Assembly: GCA_046565865.1 (NCBI GenBank)
Contig: JBKHXU010000117.1
Span: forward strand, 1 to 20,204
From: JBKHXU01 sp046565865
Lineage (GTDB): Bacteria > Pseudomonadota > Gammaproteobacteria > Acidiferrobacterales > Sulfurifustaceae
DNA length: 20,204 nucleotides
Direction: 5' to 3'
Both the position numbers and the translations under genes were made by a program. Below the pieces are notes generated by a model, which was not told the DNA's origin, searched no databases, and was given only the letters and a program-made list of their open reading frames with translations. How positions within the stretch are numbered: position 1 is the first letter of the stretch; every line of letters begins with the position of its first letter. Positions 6,310 to 15,243 of the stretch are shown piece after piece.

Positions 6310-7668
6310 ATGAGTTCGATTCCTGCTGCGGCCACCGCCTCCACACGCGATGTCTACACCGTCTCGCGGCTCAATCGCGAGGCGCGTTCGCTGCTCGAAG
6401 CCGGATTTCCCGCGTTGTGGATCGAGGGCGAAATCTCCAACTTGGCGCGTCCGTCGTCAGGCCACCTGTATTTCTGCCTCAAGGATACCCAGGCGCAGAT
6501 ACGCTGCGCCCTCTTCCGCGGCCAGGCGCGCCTGCTCGCCGCGCTCCCACGCGATGGCCTGCACGTCCTCGTGCGTGCGCGCGTGAGCCTGTACGAGGGG
6601 CGCGGCGAGTTTCAGCTCATCGTCGATCATCTGGAAGAGGCCGGCGAAGGCGCATTACGGCGCGCGTTCGAGGCGTTGAAGGCGCGTCTCGCGAAGGAAG
6701 GGTTGTTCGATGCGGCGCGCAAACGACCGTTGCCGCGACTGCCGCGGCGCATCGGGCTGATCACCTCGCCGACCGGCGCGGTGGTCCACGACATCATCAC
6801 TACCCTCGCCCGCCGCTTCCCGGCGATTCCGATCGTGCTGTATCCCGTCCCGGTTCAAGGCGAAGGCGCCGCCGAGCGCATCGCCGCCATGATCCGCCTT
6901 GCCGGCGAGCGGCGCGAATGCGACGTCCTGATACTCGCGCGCGGCGGCGGCTCGCTCGAGGATTTATGGGCGTTCAATGAGGAAATCGTAGCGCGCGCCC
7001 TGGTCGCGTGCCCGATTCCAGTCGTGTCCGGCGTCGGCCACGAAACCGATTTCACCATCGCCGATCTCGCGGCCGACGTGCGCGCACCGACACCGACCGC
7101 AGCCGCCGAACTGGTCAGTCCCGACCAGGCCGAGTGGGGCTCGCGCTTCGGTCAGCTTGGCGCGCGCCTCGCGCGCATCATGCAGACCGAGCTGGCGCGC
7201 CGCGCGCAGCATGTCGATTGGCTGGCCGCGCGCCTGGTACATCCGCGTCATCGCTTGACGCTGGTCGAACAACGTCTGCGCGGCCTGTCCGCGCGTCTGA
7301 TCCAGGCCCACCGTCACGATACGGCGACGCGGCGCACCGCGTTGTTGCGCCTGTCGGCGCGTTTACTGCACCGCGCCCCGCTCGCGCGCGTGCGCGCCTC
7401 GCAGATGCAGTGCCGGCATTTGTACGCACGGATCGAACGCGAGTGCGTGCGCCGACTCGACCGATATCGCGACCGGCTGCAACAGCTCACACAGCGCCTG
7501 GAATCGCTGAGCCCGCTGCGCACGCTGGCGCGCGGTTACGCGGTCGCAACCGACGGCCGTACCGGCGCCGTGTTGCGTGATGCGGCGTGCGTGCGCAGCG
7601 GCGATACCATCGACGTACGTCTGGCGCGAGGCCGCCTGCGTTGCGCGGTCACGGGACACGACGACTAG
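6310..7668 (+). CDS. xseA: Exodeoxyribonuclease VII large subunit
   Basis: XseA is the catalytic subunit of exonuclease VII, which degrades single-stranded DNA from both ends and works with several XseB small subunits. The 452-aa product has the N-terminal OB-fold (about residues 12-110; LNREARSLLEAGFPALWIEG, EISNLARPSSGHLYFCLKD). The central catalytic domain carries RIGLITSPTGAVVHDI, RGGGSLEDLWAFNEE and SGVGHETDFTIADLAADVRA. A long Arg-rich helical region follows, then a C-terminal barrel around SPLRTLARGYAVAT. The ATG at 6310 has AAGGGA nine bases upstream. The gene lies beside guaB, as in E. coli where xseA and guaB are divergent neighbours, but here the lipoprotein gene sits between them. 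xseB is not in the window. Its 3' end overlaps the M23 gene. Confidence 0.96.
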   Translation: MSSIPAAATASTRDVYTVSRLNREARSLLEAGFPALWIEGEISNLARPSSGHLYFCLKDTQAQIRCALFRGQARLLAALPRDGLHVLVRARVSLYEGRGEFQLIVDHLEEAGEGALRRAFEALKARLAKEGLFDAARKRPLPRLPRRIGLITSPTGAVVHDIITTLARRFPAIPIVLYPVPVQGEGAAERIAAMIRLAGERRECDVLILARGGGSLEDLWAFNEEIVARALVACPIPVVSGVGHETDFTIADLAADVRAPTPTAAAELVSPDQAEWGSRFGQLGARLARIMQTELARRAQHVDWLAARLVHPRHRLTLVEQRLRGLSARLIQAHRHDTATRRTALLRLSARLLHRAPLARVRASQMQCRHLYARIERECVRRLDRYRDRLQQLTQRLESLSPLRTLARGYAVATDGRTGAVLRDAACVRSGDTIDVRLARGRLRCAVTGHDD

Positions 7669-8522
7669 GCACGCGCGCGGCGTTGGCGCTGGTGGCGGCC
7701 CTTTGGACGCTGTCGGCCGCGGCCGCCGCACTGCCGCGCACCGCCGCCGTACCGGGCGGCGTCGTTGTCGTGCCGCTGACGCGCACCGCCACACCGGCGC
7801 CGCGGGCGCAGTTCGGCGATGAGCGCGTGATGGTCGTGGCCCACGACGGGCGCTGGCAGGCCGTCGTCGGATTGCCGCTGACGCTGAACGCCGGCCCGCA
7901 TCTTTTGGTCGTTACCGATCATACCGAGCGGCAAACCTGGCACGAAATCCTGGTGCAGCCGAAGGAATACGCCGCGCAATATATTCGGCTCAAGAACAAA
8001 CGCCTGGTCGACCCGAGCCCAACCGATTTGCAGCGCATCGAGCGCGAGCAGCGCATCGTGCAGTCGGCGTTCACGCACTGGCGCGATCGGGACGCGCCCG
8101 ACATGCGCTTCGACCTGCCAGCGCACGGCCGTTTGAGCGGCAATTTCGGCTTGCGCCGCTTTTTCAACGACGAGCCGCGCCAACCGCACAGCGGCGTCGA
8201 CATCGCCGCACCGCTCGGCACGCCGGTGACGGCGCCGGCGGACGGTATCGTGATCGAAACCGGGGATTATTTTTTCAACGGCCGGACGGTGTTCATCGAC
8301 CACGGGCAAGGTCTCGTCAGCATGTACAACCATCTGCATCGGATACGCGTGAAGCCCGGCACCGCGGTAAAACGCGGCCAACGCATCGGCGACATCGGCG
8401 CCAGCGGCCGTGCTACCGGTCCGCATCTGCACTGGGCGGTGAGCCTGAACGGCGCGCGCGTCGACCCGCTGCTGTTTGTACCGAAACGCGTGCTCGCCGA
8501 TTTGGCAACGAAACAACCGTAG
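7641..8522 (+). CDS. M23 (LytM) family metallo-endopeptidase, exported
   Basis: This protein probably cuts peptidoglycan cross-bridges in the periplasm. With the start proposed here it has 293 residues, an Arg-rich N-terminus and a signal peptide (TRAALALVAALWTLSAAAA, residues about 11-29). A beta-rich middle domain follows, then the zinc peptidase domain at about 165-285. The LytM ligands are intact: HSGVD (His183, Asp187) and HLHW (His262, His264), with NHLH (His231) as the active-site histidine, so it should be catalytic rather than an EnvC/NlpD-type activator. No ATG fits. The TTG at 7641, with GAGG eight bases upstream, gives the best signal peptide and overlaps xseA by 28 nt in another frame; a GTG at 7587 is the alternative. 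Co-transcription with xseA is likely. Start uncertain, family secure. Confidence 0.88.
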   Translation: MRGHGTRRLGTRAALALVAALWTLSAAAAALPRTAAVPGGVVVVPLTRTATPAPRAQFGDERVMVVAHDGRWQAVVGLPLTLNAGPHLLVVTDHTERQTWHEILVQPKEYAAQYIRLKNKRLVDPSPTDLQRIEREQRIVQSAFTHWRDRDAPDMRFDLPAHGRLSGNFGLRRFFNDEPRQPHSGVDIAAPLGTPVTAPADGIVIETGDYFFNGRTVFIDHGQGLVSMYNHLHRIRVKPGTAVKRGQRIGDIGASGRATGPHLHWAVSLNGARVDPLLFVPKRVLADLATKQP

Positions 8523-8527
8523 CAACC

Positions 8528-10633
8528 TCAACGCGGCCGCCATAGCCGCACACTGCCGTCGCGACTGCCGGACGCGAGCGTGACGCCGTCGGGTGCCAAC
8601 GCCAACGCCTGCACGTATCCTCGATGGCCGCTCAACACGTGCAGCGTGCGGCCGAGATCGGTCTCCAACACATGGATCGCGTGATCCGCGGCGCCGGCCG
8701 CGAGCCAGGTGCCGTCGCGACTGAACACCAGCGACAGTACCGACTGCGGCACATCGGTGATGGTGCGCACCGGCGTCAATGTATGCGCGTCCCAAATTCG
8801 GATGGTGTGCGCCGCATCGCTCGACGCGAGCCAGCGGCCGTCCGCCGAATAAGCCAGGGCCAGGATCGCCTCTCGATGCACGGCGAGCGCGGCGATCTCT
8901 TCGCCGCGCGCGAGATCCCACACTCGCAACGTTCGGTCCGAGCCCGCCGATACCAGCGAGCGGCCGCTCGGCGAGAATGCCAGCGCGTGGATGTCGCCCT
9001 TGTGCCCTTCGAGCGTGCGCAGCACGTTGCCGCTCTTGATATCCCACAGCGTGACGACGCGATCCTTGCCCGCCGTCGCCAGCGTACCATCCGGCGCGAA
9101 GGCGACGGCGTAGACGGCGTACCCATCGGCCCGGAGCACCCGATTGCCGCCGCTGCTGCGATCCCACACGCGCACATCGCCGCCAGTGCTAGCCGTTACG
9201 ATTCGCTTGCCGTCCGGTGCGTACGCCAGGGCATTAATCGGATGGCGATGGCCCGTGAGCGCGGCGACCTGCTTGCCCGATGCCATGTCCCACACGCGCA
9301 CGATACGGTCGTTGCCGGCGCTCGCAAGGTGCTTGCCATCGGGCGCGAAGCTCAGGGCCTGCACCCAATCGCCATGCCCGACAAATGTTCTGCCCGGCGC
9401 ACTGGGCGGTGCTGCGGGCGCGGCGCGCGCGTCTGCCCGATTCGGGTGGGCGGTCGGGGCCAGCGTATGGCTAGTCGCCGGCGCGCGGGGCTTCGGCGCA
9501 GACAGCGTGGGTCGCGGCTTGGGGGCGGGCGTCGACTCGGTTTCGAACGGATTGGAAATCCATCCCATCCACAAGCCGATCGCGATACCAATGGTCGCGG
9601 CAACGCCAAGCGCAACCGCGACGGCACGGCCCATCGATATGGTGTTCACCCGGGGATGGGCGGCACGCGACCGCACCTTAACGGGCCGCGGGGGTGCGGT
9701 GATGGCACTGTCGGTACTCGCGGCGCGGCGCCGCTTGCCCATGAGCCCGTCCTGAAACTCGCGCGCGGACTGCGGGCGATCCTTAGCATGGATCTGCATC
9801 GCCCAGTCGATGGCTTCGAGCAGCATCGGCTGGTAGCGCTTGTGCGCGATCTTGGCCGCAGGCTTTACCGGATCGACCTCATAATCCAGCACCGCGCGGT
9901 AGCGATCGACCGAGTCCTCGGGGCGTTTGCCGGTGATGCAGCGGTACATAGTGGCACCCAGCGCGTAGACGTCGCTCCACGGACCGAGCTGACCCTTGTC
10001 CGGGTATTGTTCAATCGGGGCGTAGCCATGGGTCAACGCGACACGGCTCGACACACCGACGCTGCTCATGGCTTGGCGCGCGGAACCGAAGTCGATCAGC
10101 ATCGGGCTGCCGTCCTTGCGCAGATAGATGTTCTCCGGCTTGATATCGAGGTGCAGCAGGCCGGCCTCGTGCATGGCATGCAGCCCGTTCAGGATCGGCA
10201 TCACGATGCGCAGCAGCGCCGGCTCGTCCAACCGCTGACCTTGGATTTTTTTGAGGTACTGCGCCAGCGTCTGGCCCTGCTCGTACTCCATGACCATGTA
10301 CGCCGTGCCGTTGGCCTCGAGGAAACGCAGCACCCGAACGATGTTGGGGTGCTTGAAGCGCGTCAGCGCCCGTGCCTCCTTCACGAATTGTTTGAGCCCC
10401 CACTGATAATTTCTTATCGCATCTTTGGAAAGTGTCGGCATCACCGCGCCCGTCTTGGGGTCGCGCACCGACATCTCGTGCAGCAGATACTCCTTGATCG
10501 CGACTTCGGCGCCGAGGGCACTGTCGTGCGCCAGGTAGGTTATGCCGAACCCACCATGCCCGAGCACGGCATCGATGCGGTACTCCGCGAGCCGGAACCC
10601 CGGCTGGAGGGCGTTCTCGTGATACGCGCTCAC
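8528..10633 (-). CDS. Membrane Ser/Thr protein kinase with C-terminal WD40 propeller
   Basis: This 701-aa protein joins a cytoplasmic Hanks-type kinase to a predicted external propeller. The kinase (about residues 17-290) has the glycine loop GHGGFGITY, catalytic Lys47 (AIKEY), HLDIKPEN at 161-168 with catalytic Asp163 and Leu in place of the usual Arg of HRD, DFG at 181-183, and GYAPIEQY in the activation segment. One hydrophobic segment (about 336-358, AVALGVAATIGIAIGLWMGW) is followed by a Pro/Ala-rich linker of about 55 residues. Seven WD40 repeats fill 419-701, most with GH and WD signatures; the sixth is the most degenerate. I chose the GTG at 10633, preceded by GAAGGGG with 8-nt spacing, over the GTG at 10663, which lacks a good ribosome site. 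No cognate phosphatase is seen nearby. The substrate is unknown. It ends 5 bp from the convergent M23 gene. Confidence 0.9.
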   Translation of the reverse strand: MSAYHENALQPGFRLAEYRIDAVLGHGGFGITYLAHDSALGAEVAIKEYLLHEMSVRDPKTGAVMPTLSKDAIRNYQWGLKQFVKEARALTRFKHPNIVRVLRFLEANGTAYMVMEYEQGQTLAQYLKKIQGQRLDEPALLRIVMPILNGLHAMHEAGLLHLDIKPENIYLRKDGSPMLIDFGSARQAMSSVGVSSRVALTHGYAPIEQYPDKGQLGPWSDVYALGATMYRCITGKRPEDSVDRYRAVLDYEVDPVKPAAKIAHKRYQPMLLEAIDWAMQIHAKDRPQSAREFQDGLMGKRRRAASTDSAITAPPRPVKVRSRAAHPRVNTISMGRAVAVALGVAATIGIAIGLWMGWISNPFETESTPAPKPRPTLSAPKPRAPATSHTLAPTAHPNRADARAAPAAPPSAPGRTFVGHGDWVQALSFAPDGKHLASAGNDRIVRVWDMASGKQVAALTGHRHPINALAYAPDGKRIVTASTGGDVRVWDRSSGGNRVLRADGYAVYAVAFAPDGTLATAGKDRVVTLWDIKSGNVLRTLEGHKGDIHALAFSPSGRSLVSAGSDRTLRVWDLARGEEIAALAVHREAILALAYSADGRWLASSDAAHTIRIWDAHTLTPVRTITDVPQSVLSLVFSRDGTWLAAGAADHAIHVLETDLGRTLHVLSGHRGYVQALALAPDGVTLASGSRDGSVRLWRPR

Positions 10634-10682
10634 CCTTGTAACCCCTTCGATTGCCTTAAACACATGCAGCGTTATTCCGTTA

Positions 10683-10688
10683 ACTATA
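10683..10688 (-). promoter_or_regulatory. Possible -10 box upstream of the kinase gene
   Basis: The der-kinase gap (10634-10748) is clearly richer in A and T than its surroundings. On the minus strand it contains TATAGT, five of six matches to the -10 consensus, about 50 bp before the chosen GTG. No convincing -35 box lies at the usual spacing, so the kinase may have its own promoter or one of another type. Confidence 0.3.
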
Positions 10689-10748
10689 GACTAGGTATTG
10701 ATCTATTATTGTTTCCTTAAACAACGGTTTATCGGTAACAATTGAGGT

Positions 10749-12149
10749 TTATCGCGAGTTGCGTCGCCGGTCGGTCCGTGACCTTTTGGTCTTCGGCTGT
10801 CGCCGCTTTCCCTTGAACGGATTGTCGCCCTCCCGGCACTCGATACGAACCGGCGTTCCGACCAGGTCGAATGCGCGGCGCACAGCGTTCGCCAGATAAC
10901 GTCGATACGCGTCCGGCAGCGACTGGGTTTGGTTGCCGTGGACCACGACAATCGGCGGGTTCTTCCCCCCCTGGTGCGCAAACTTGAGTCGAATGCGCCG
11001 GCCGTGCGCCACGGGCGGCGGCGTGGCTGCCACCGCCTTCTCCAGCACCTTGTTCAGCCGCGGTGTCGGCAGTTCGCGATTGGCCGAGGTAAACGCCTGA
11101 TCCACGGAAGCGAACAGTCCGCCGAGTCCGACCCCTTCCTTGGCCGAGATGTAGTGGGCCGGCGCGAAATCCAGGAACGCGAGCTTGCGCATGAACTCCC
11201 GCTTCATCCAGTCGCGCGCCGCGCGGTCGAGCAAGTCCCATTTGTTGATCGCCACCACGATCGCGCGTCCGCGCTCGAGCACATAACCGGCAAGGTTCGC
11301 GTCCTGCTCGCTCGCGCCGGCGTGGGCGTCGATCATCAGGATCGCGACGTTCGCGGCGTCGATCGCCTCCAGCGTCTTGATCACCGAAAATTTTTCGATT
11401 GCTTCGTGCACGCGCCCGCGGCGGCGTACGCCGGCGGTGTCGATCAGGACGTACTCCTTGCCGGCGCGCGTGAGCGGCAGGTACAGACTGTCGCGCGTCG
11501 TGCCCGGCTCATCGGACACGACAACCCGCTGTTCGCCGAGTAGCGCGTTCACCAACGTCGACTTACCCACGTTCGGCCGGCCGACGACCGCCACCCGTGG
11601 CACATCGTACGGCACTGGAATCTCCGCGGCCCGCGCCAGCGGCGCCAACACGTGATCCATCAGGTCATCGATACCCTCGCCATGCGCGGACGAAATGGCG
11701 AATGGATTCCCCAATCCGATACTGTGAAACTCCGCAAGCGCGACCGCAGGGTCGGCGCCTTCAAGCTTGTTGACTGCGACGGTCACGGGCTTGTTCAGGC
11801 GGCGCAAGGTATCCGCGATCTCGCGATCGACGCCGAGCGGTCCGGCGCGCCCATCCAGCAGAAAAATCACCGCATCGGCTTCGTTCACGGCAACGCGCGT
11901 CTGTTCCGTCGCCAACGCGGATAGCGTCGTCGGCACTGAACCGTCGGTCGCCAGACGCTCGCTGATACCGCCGGTATCGACGACCCAATACGGCCGATCG
12001 CCGACCGCTCCGTTGCCGTATTGGCGGTCGCGCGTGAGCCCCGGGACATCGGCCACGATCGCGGCGCGGCTGCGCGTCAAACGATTGAACAGCGTGGATT
12101 TGCCGACGTTAGGGCGGCCGATGAGGACGACGACGGGTTTCATAGGCAT
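10749..12149 (-). CDS. der: Ribosome biogenesis GTPase Der (EngA)
   Basis: Der is an essential double-GTPase that helps mature the 50S ribosomal subunit. The 466-aa protein contains two tandem G domains. The first has GRPNVGKST at 11-19, DTGG near 58-61 and NKLE at 127-130. The second has GRPNVGKST at 190-198, a DTAG switch motif and NKWD near residue 302. A C-terminal KH-like domain follows (about 355-440), ending in a basic tail rich in Lys and Arg. Two in-frame ATGs, at 12149 and 12143, are both plausible; the second gives the more usual N-terminus. The gene lies 44 bp after bamB on the same strand, the arrangement known from E. coli (bamB-der), and is the last gene of the ndk-to-der cluster. 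Confidence 0.97.
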   Translation of the reverse strand: MPMKPVVVLIGRPNVGKSTLFNRLTRSRAAIVADVPGLTRDRQYGNGAVGDRPYWVVDTGGISERLATDGSVPTTLSALATEQTRVAVNEADAVIFLLDGRAGPLGVDREIADTLRRLNKPVTVAVNKLEGADPAVALAEFHSIGLGNPFAISSAHGEGIDDLMDHVLAPLARAAEIPVPYDVPRVAVVGRPNVGKSTLVNALLGEQRVVVSDEPGTTRDSLYLPLTRAGKEYVLIDTAGVRRRGRVHEAIEKFSVIKTLEAIDAANVAILMIDAHAGASEQDANLAGYVLERGRAIVVAINKWDLLDRAARDWMKREFMRKLAFLDFAPAHYISAKEGVGLGGLFASVDQAFTSANRELPTPRLNKVLEKAVAATPPPVAHGRRIRLKFAHQGGKNPPIVVVHGNQTQSLPDAYRRYLANAVRRAFDLVGTPVRIECREGDNPFKGKRRQPKTKRSRTDRRRNSR

Positions 12150-12193
12150 GGATGATCCGCCCTATCCGTTTCCCGCGCGGAAGAATGGGGACG

Positions 12194-13330
12194 CTAGCGA
12201 CTGACGGCGCGCAGGGCCGCGAGCGTATCGGACGCGGAAACGTACAGCGTTTCGCCGTCGACGACACCGGCGCGCACCGGCCCGCCGCCAACGCGATAGC
12301 GCGCGAGCAGACTGCCGTCGTCCGGCGACAGAAAATGCACGTACCCCTCGGCGTCGCCGACCACCAATCGGCCGCCGACGTACATCGGTCCGCTGACCCC
12401 GCGGCCGCGCAGTTTCTCATGACGCCAACTGCTCGCGCCGGTGCGCAAGTCGAACGCGTGTATCTGGCCTACGTCATCGGTGACATAGATATTCTTATCG
12501 TCGAGCGCGAGGTTCGTGTAACTCGATATGTCGCGCGACCATGCGATGCTGCCGGTGCGCAGATTCACCGCCACCAGTTTGCCGCGATAGCTCGCCGCGT
12601 ACAGCATCTCCCCGCGCACGATCGGCGAGGCATCGACGTCTACCAGGCGCTCGATCTCGTTGCGCCCACGCGGTTGACTCACCGGCAGCTCCCACAACAC
12701 TCGGCCGTCGCGCAGCTGCACGCCGACCAGGCGCCCGCTGGCGAAACCGGTCAGCACCACCTCATCGACAATGACGGGTGCGCTCGTGCCGCGCAGGCTT
12801 AGCGCCGGTTCGGCGCGGTCGTACAGCCATAGACGTTTACCGTCTTTCGCCGAGAACCCGGCGAGTTTACCGTCGACGGTTTGCACCGCCACGACGCCTC
12901 GGCCCGCGGTCGCCGGCGCCAAAATCTCGCTCGATACCGACTCGCGCCACAGTTCCTTGCCGCTCGCCGCATCGAGCGCGATCAGCGCACCGCGCCGCGT
13001 GCCGATCAACACTAATCCCTCGCCAACGCCGACCGCGCCGCTCACCGGCACCGCGAGCTCGACCTCCCACACGCGGCGTCCGGTATCGGCGCGATAGGCG
13101 CTGACCTGCCCGCGCGCATCCGCCGCGTACACCACACCGTCGTATAAAGCCGGACGCAACATCAGGTGTCGCCCCGGGGCCGAACCGATGTCGGCGGTCC
13201 ATACCGATTCGACGTTCGCGCGCGGCAAAAAATCGAACAGCGGGCTCGGCGGTTCGCGTACGCTGCGCGAGGCGCATCCACCGACCGCGAGCGCGCCGAG
13301 TAGTAGCAGGGTCGCGCGCGCGTAACTCAT
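12194..13330 (-). CDS. bamB: Outer membrane protein assembly factor BamB
   Basis: BamB is a lipoprotein of the BAM complex that folds beta-barrel proteins into the outer membrane. The 378-aa product begins with a lipoprotein signal (LLLLGALAVGGC, lipobox VGGC, Cys19). An eight-bladed PQQ-type propeller follows from about residue 40, with repeated patterns such as YAADARGQVSAYRADTGRRV, IGTRRGALIALDAASGKELW and VGDAEGYVHFLSPDDGSLL. The frame is open for another 215 codons upstream, but that part overlaps the yfgM-like gene in a different frame. The ATG at 13330 gives a perfect lipoprotein leader and an ATGA overlap with the upstream stop, so it is taken as the start. The yfgM-bamB-der order matches gammaproteobacteria. 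Confidence 0.96.
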   Translation of the reverse strand: MSYARATLLLLGALAVGGCASRSVREPPSPLFDFLPRANVESVWTADIGSAPGRHLMLRPALYDGVVYAADARGQVSAYRADTGRRVWEVELAVPVSGAVGVGEGLVLIGTRRGALIALDAASGKELWRESVSSEILAPATAGRGVVAVQTVDGKLAGFSAKDGKRLWLYDRAEPALSLRGTSAPVIVDEVVLTGFASGRLVGVQLRDGRVLWELPVSQPRGRNEIERLVDVDASPIVRGEMLYAASYRGKLVAVNLRTGSIAWSRDISSYTNLALDDKNIYVTDDVGQIHAFDLRTGASSWRHEKLRGRGVSGPMYVGGRLVVGDAEGYVHFLSPDDGSLLARYRVGGGPVRAGVVDGETLYVSASDTLAALRAVSR

Positions 13331-13959
13331 GGCGCACCGCCGAGGTCGTCGAGTTTCATCTGCAACACGCCTCGATGCGGCGTGTCGGCCGGCAGTTGCT
13401 TGAGCGCGGCGGCGTACGCCTCGCGCGCTTCGGTCGTCTTGCCCTGCGCCGCGTAAACATCGCCCCGCAATTCGGCATATTCGCTTTCGAAACCCGCCTG
13501 ACTCGATGCTTGCGTCTGCGCCAATGCGGCGTCGTATTCGCGTGCATCGAGCAGCAACCGCCCGAGCCGCAGGCGCGCGGCGTGCACCGTTGCCGGATCG
13601 CGCGCGTGGTCCACCGCCCATTGCAAATGCGTGCGCGCCGCGGCGCGATCGCCGGCGTCGAAGCTCAGGCGCGCGAGCATCAATGCCGCCATACCCGCAT
13701 ACGGTGTGGACGCGTAGTCCGCCGTCAGGCGTGTGGCGCTCGCACGCGCGGCATCGACCTTGCCATCGCGCGCCTGCCGAGACATATCGGCGTAAAGATC
13801 CGACGCGGCCTGCCGCCGTGTCTCCTGGTATTCGTTCCAATACTTGCTGCCGAACAACAGACCGAGCCCCAGCACCACGCCGAGGACGAGCGCGCCACCG
13901 TAGTTCTTCCACCACGCCTTCAGTTTTTCCAGCTCTTCTTGTTCGGTATATGCGCTCAC
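13327..13959 (-). CDS. yfgM: YfgM-like tetratricopeptide membrane protein
   Basis: YfgM-family proteins are single-pass inner-membrane proteins with a periplasmic TPR domain. In E. coli YfgM associates with the SecYEG/PpiD chaperone network. The 210-aa product has the family N-terminus (EQEELEKLKAWWKNYGGA), a transmembrane helix at about 22-39 (GALVLGVVLGLGLLFGS), then the conserved KYWNEYQE and a helical TPR region. The latter includes YAGMAALMLARLSFDAGD, a stretch with ARLRLGRLLLDAREYDAAL, and LRGDVYAAQGKTTEAREAY. It starts with GTG at 13959; GGAGAT lies five bases upstream. It follows hisS by 12 bp and overlaps bamB by 4 bp, so the trio is probably cotranscribed. Function here is inferred from the family and gene order. 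Confidence 0.92.
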   Translation of the reverse strand: MSAYTEQEELEKLKAWWKNYGGALVLGVVLGLGLLFGSKYWNEYQETRRQAASDLYADMSRQARDGKVDAARASATRLTADYASTPYAGMAALMLARLSFDAGDRAAARTHLQWAVDHARDPATVHAARLRLGRLLLDAREYDAALAQTQASSQAGFESEYAELRGDVYAAQGKTTEAREAYAAALKQLPADTPHRGVLQMKLDDLGGAP

Positions 13960-13971
13960 ACGTATCTCCGA

Positions 13972-15243
13972 TCACTCCGTCTTCAATTGTTGCAACAAGT
14001 CGTCCGCCACGTCGCGCTGCGATACCTGGCGCTGCGGGTCCGAACGTCTGAGGTCCTTCACGGTCACCGTCGCCGCTGTCTGTTCGGCTTCGCCGACGAT
14101 AAGCGCAAAGCGCGCGCCCGAGCGATCGGCGCGTTTTAACTGGTTACCGAGGTTTCCGCCGCCACAATGCAGCTCGACCCGCAACCCTTTCGTGCGCAGC
14201 GTCTCCGCCAGCGTCAACGCGAGCGACGTCTGCGCGGCGCCCGCCACGGCGATATAGATCTGCGGCGCGAAATCGGCGACCGGACTGTCTTGCAGGGTCA
14301 ATAGCTCGACCAAGCGTTCAAGGCCGAGGGCGAATCCGATCGCGGGCGTCGGTTTGCCGCCGAGCAATTCCACCAAACCGTCATAGCGCCCACCGGCGCA
14401 AACCGCCGATTGCGCGCCGAGTTTGTCCGTCTGCCACTCGAACACCGTGCGCGAATAATAATCCAATCCGCGCACCAGTCGCGGGTTCACCTGATAGCGC
14501 ACGCCCGCGGCGTCCAAATATTCGCGCAGACGCGCGAAGTGCTCGCGCGAGGCGTCGTCCAGATGCTCCAGCAATTGCGGTGCCTCGGCGATGATCGCTT
14601 GCATGGCCGGATGCTTGCTGTCGAGCACGCGCAACGGATTGGTTTCGAGCCGGCGGCGACTGTCCTCGTCGAGCTCGTCCAGGCGCCCGCGCAGGAAGGC
14701 GACGAGCTCGTCGCGATACGCGGCGCGCGCGGCGGCCGTGCCGAGCGAATTGACATGAAGCGTAAGGCCATCGAGCGCGAGCGCCCGCCATAGGCGCGCG
14801 CTGAGCAGGATCACCTCGGCATCGATATCCGGCCCGGCGAGGCCGAACGCCTCGACTCCGATCTGATGGAACTGGCGGTAACGTCCCTTCTGCGGGCGCT
14901 CGTGACGGAACATCGGGCCCGCGTACCAGAATCGTTGTACTTGGTTGTGCAACAGCCCGTGCTCGATGCCGGCGCGGACGCAGCCAGCAGTCCCCTCGGG
15001 CCGCAACGTCAAACGCTCGCCGTTGCGATCTTCGAAGGTGTACATCTCCTTCTCGACGATATCGGTATGCTCGCCGATCGAGCGCGCGAACAGTTCACTC
15101 TTCTCGATGATCGGCAGCCGCAGCTCGCGATAGCCATAGGACACAAGCACGTCGCGCGCGACTGCTTCCACGTGTTGCCAGCGCGCGATCGTATCGGGCA
15201 GCAGATCCTTCACGCCACGCACGGCCTGCACCGACTTACTCAT
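13972..15243 (-). CDS. hisS: Histidyl-tRNA synthetase
   Basis: HisRS is the class II synthetase that attaches histidine to tRNA-His in the cytoplasm. The 423-aa length is typical. The start MSKSVQAVRGVKDLLPDTIA is the family hallmark. Motif 2 is visible as FWYAGPMFRHERPQKGRYRQ followed by FHQIGVEAFG. The histidine-specific signatures LVRGLDYYSRTVFEW and CAGGRYDGLVE are present, and motif 3 is GFALGLERL. The C-terminal anticodon-binding domain begins near residue 330 (PQIYIAVAG). The ATG at 15243 has no strong Shine-Dalgarno. It sits between rodZ and yfgM. In E. coli ispG lies between rodZ and hisS; here only 39 bp separate them and ispG is absent. Confidence 0.97.
   Translation of the reverse strand: MSKSVQAVRGVKDLLPDTIARWQHVEAVARDVLVSYGYRELRLPIIEKSELFARSIGEHTDIVEKEMYTFEDRNGERLTLRPEGTAGCVRAGIEHGLLHNQVQRFWYAGPMFRHERPQKGRYRQFHQIGVEAFGLAGPDIDAEVILLSARLWRALALDGLTLHVNSLGTAAARAAYRDELVAFLRGRLDELDEDSRRRLETNPLRVLDSKHPAMQAIIAEAPQLLEHLDDASREHFARLREYLDAAGVRYQVNPRLVRGLDYYSRTVFEWQTDKLGAQSAVCAGGRYDGLVELLGGKPTPAIGFALGLERLVELLTLQDSPVADFAPQIYIAVAGAAQTSLALTLAETLRTKGLRVELHCGGGNLGNQLKRADRSGARFALIVGEAEQTAATVTVKDLRRSDPQRQVSQRDVADDLLQQLKTE

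Noticed and set aside
7665..9167. 500-codon minus-strand frame across the M23 and kinase gene ends
   Set aside because: It overlaps two genes with intact catalytic motifs and has no family signature; its peptide is Arg-rich shadow sequence.
8624..10720. 698-codon plus-strand frame opposite the kinase gene
   Set aside because: It is an antisense shadow of a GC-rich gene. It shows no domain, and its peptide is rich in Arg, His, Gly and Ala, while the opposite strand encodes a full kinase-WD40 protein.
12194..13975. 593-residue reading of bamB with a long N-terminal extension
   Set aside because: The first 215 codons overlap the yfgM-like gene in another frame. The lipoprotein signal at 13330 and the ATGA overlap mark the real start.
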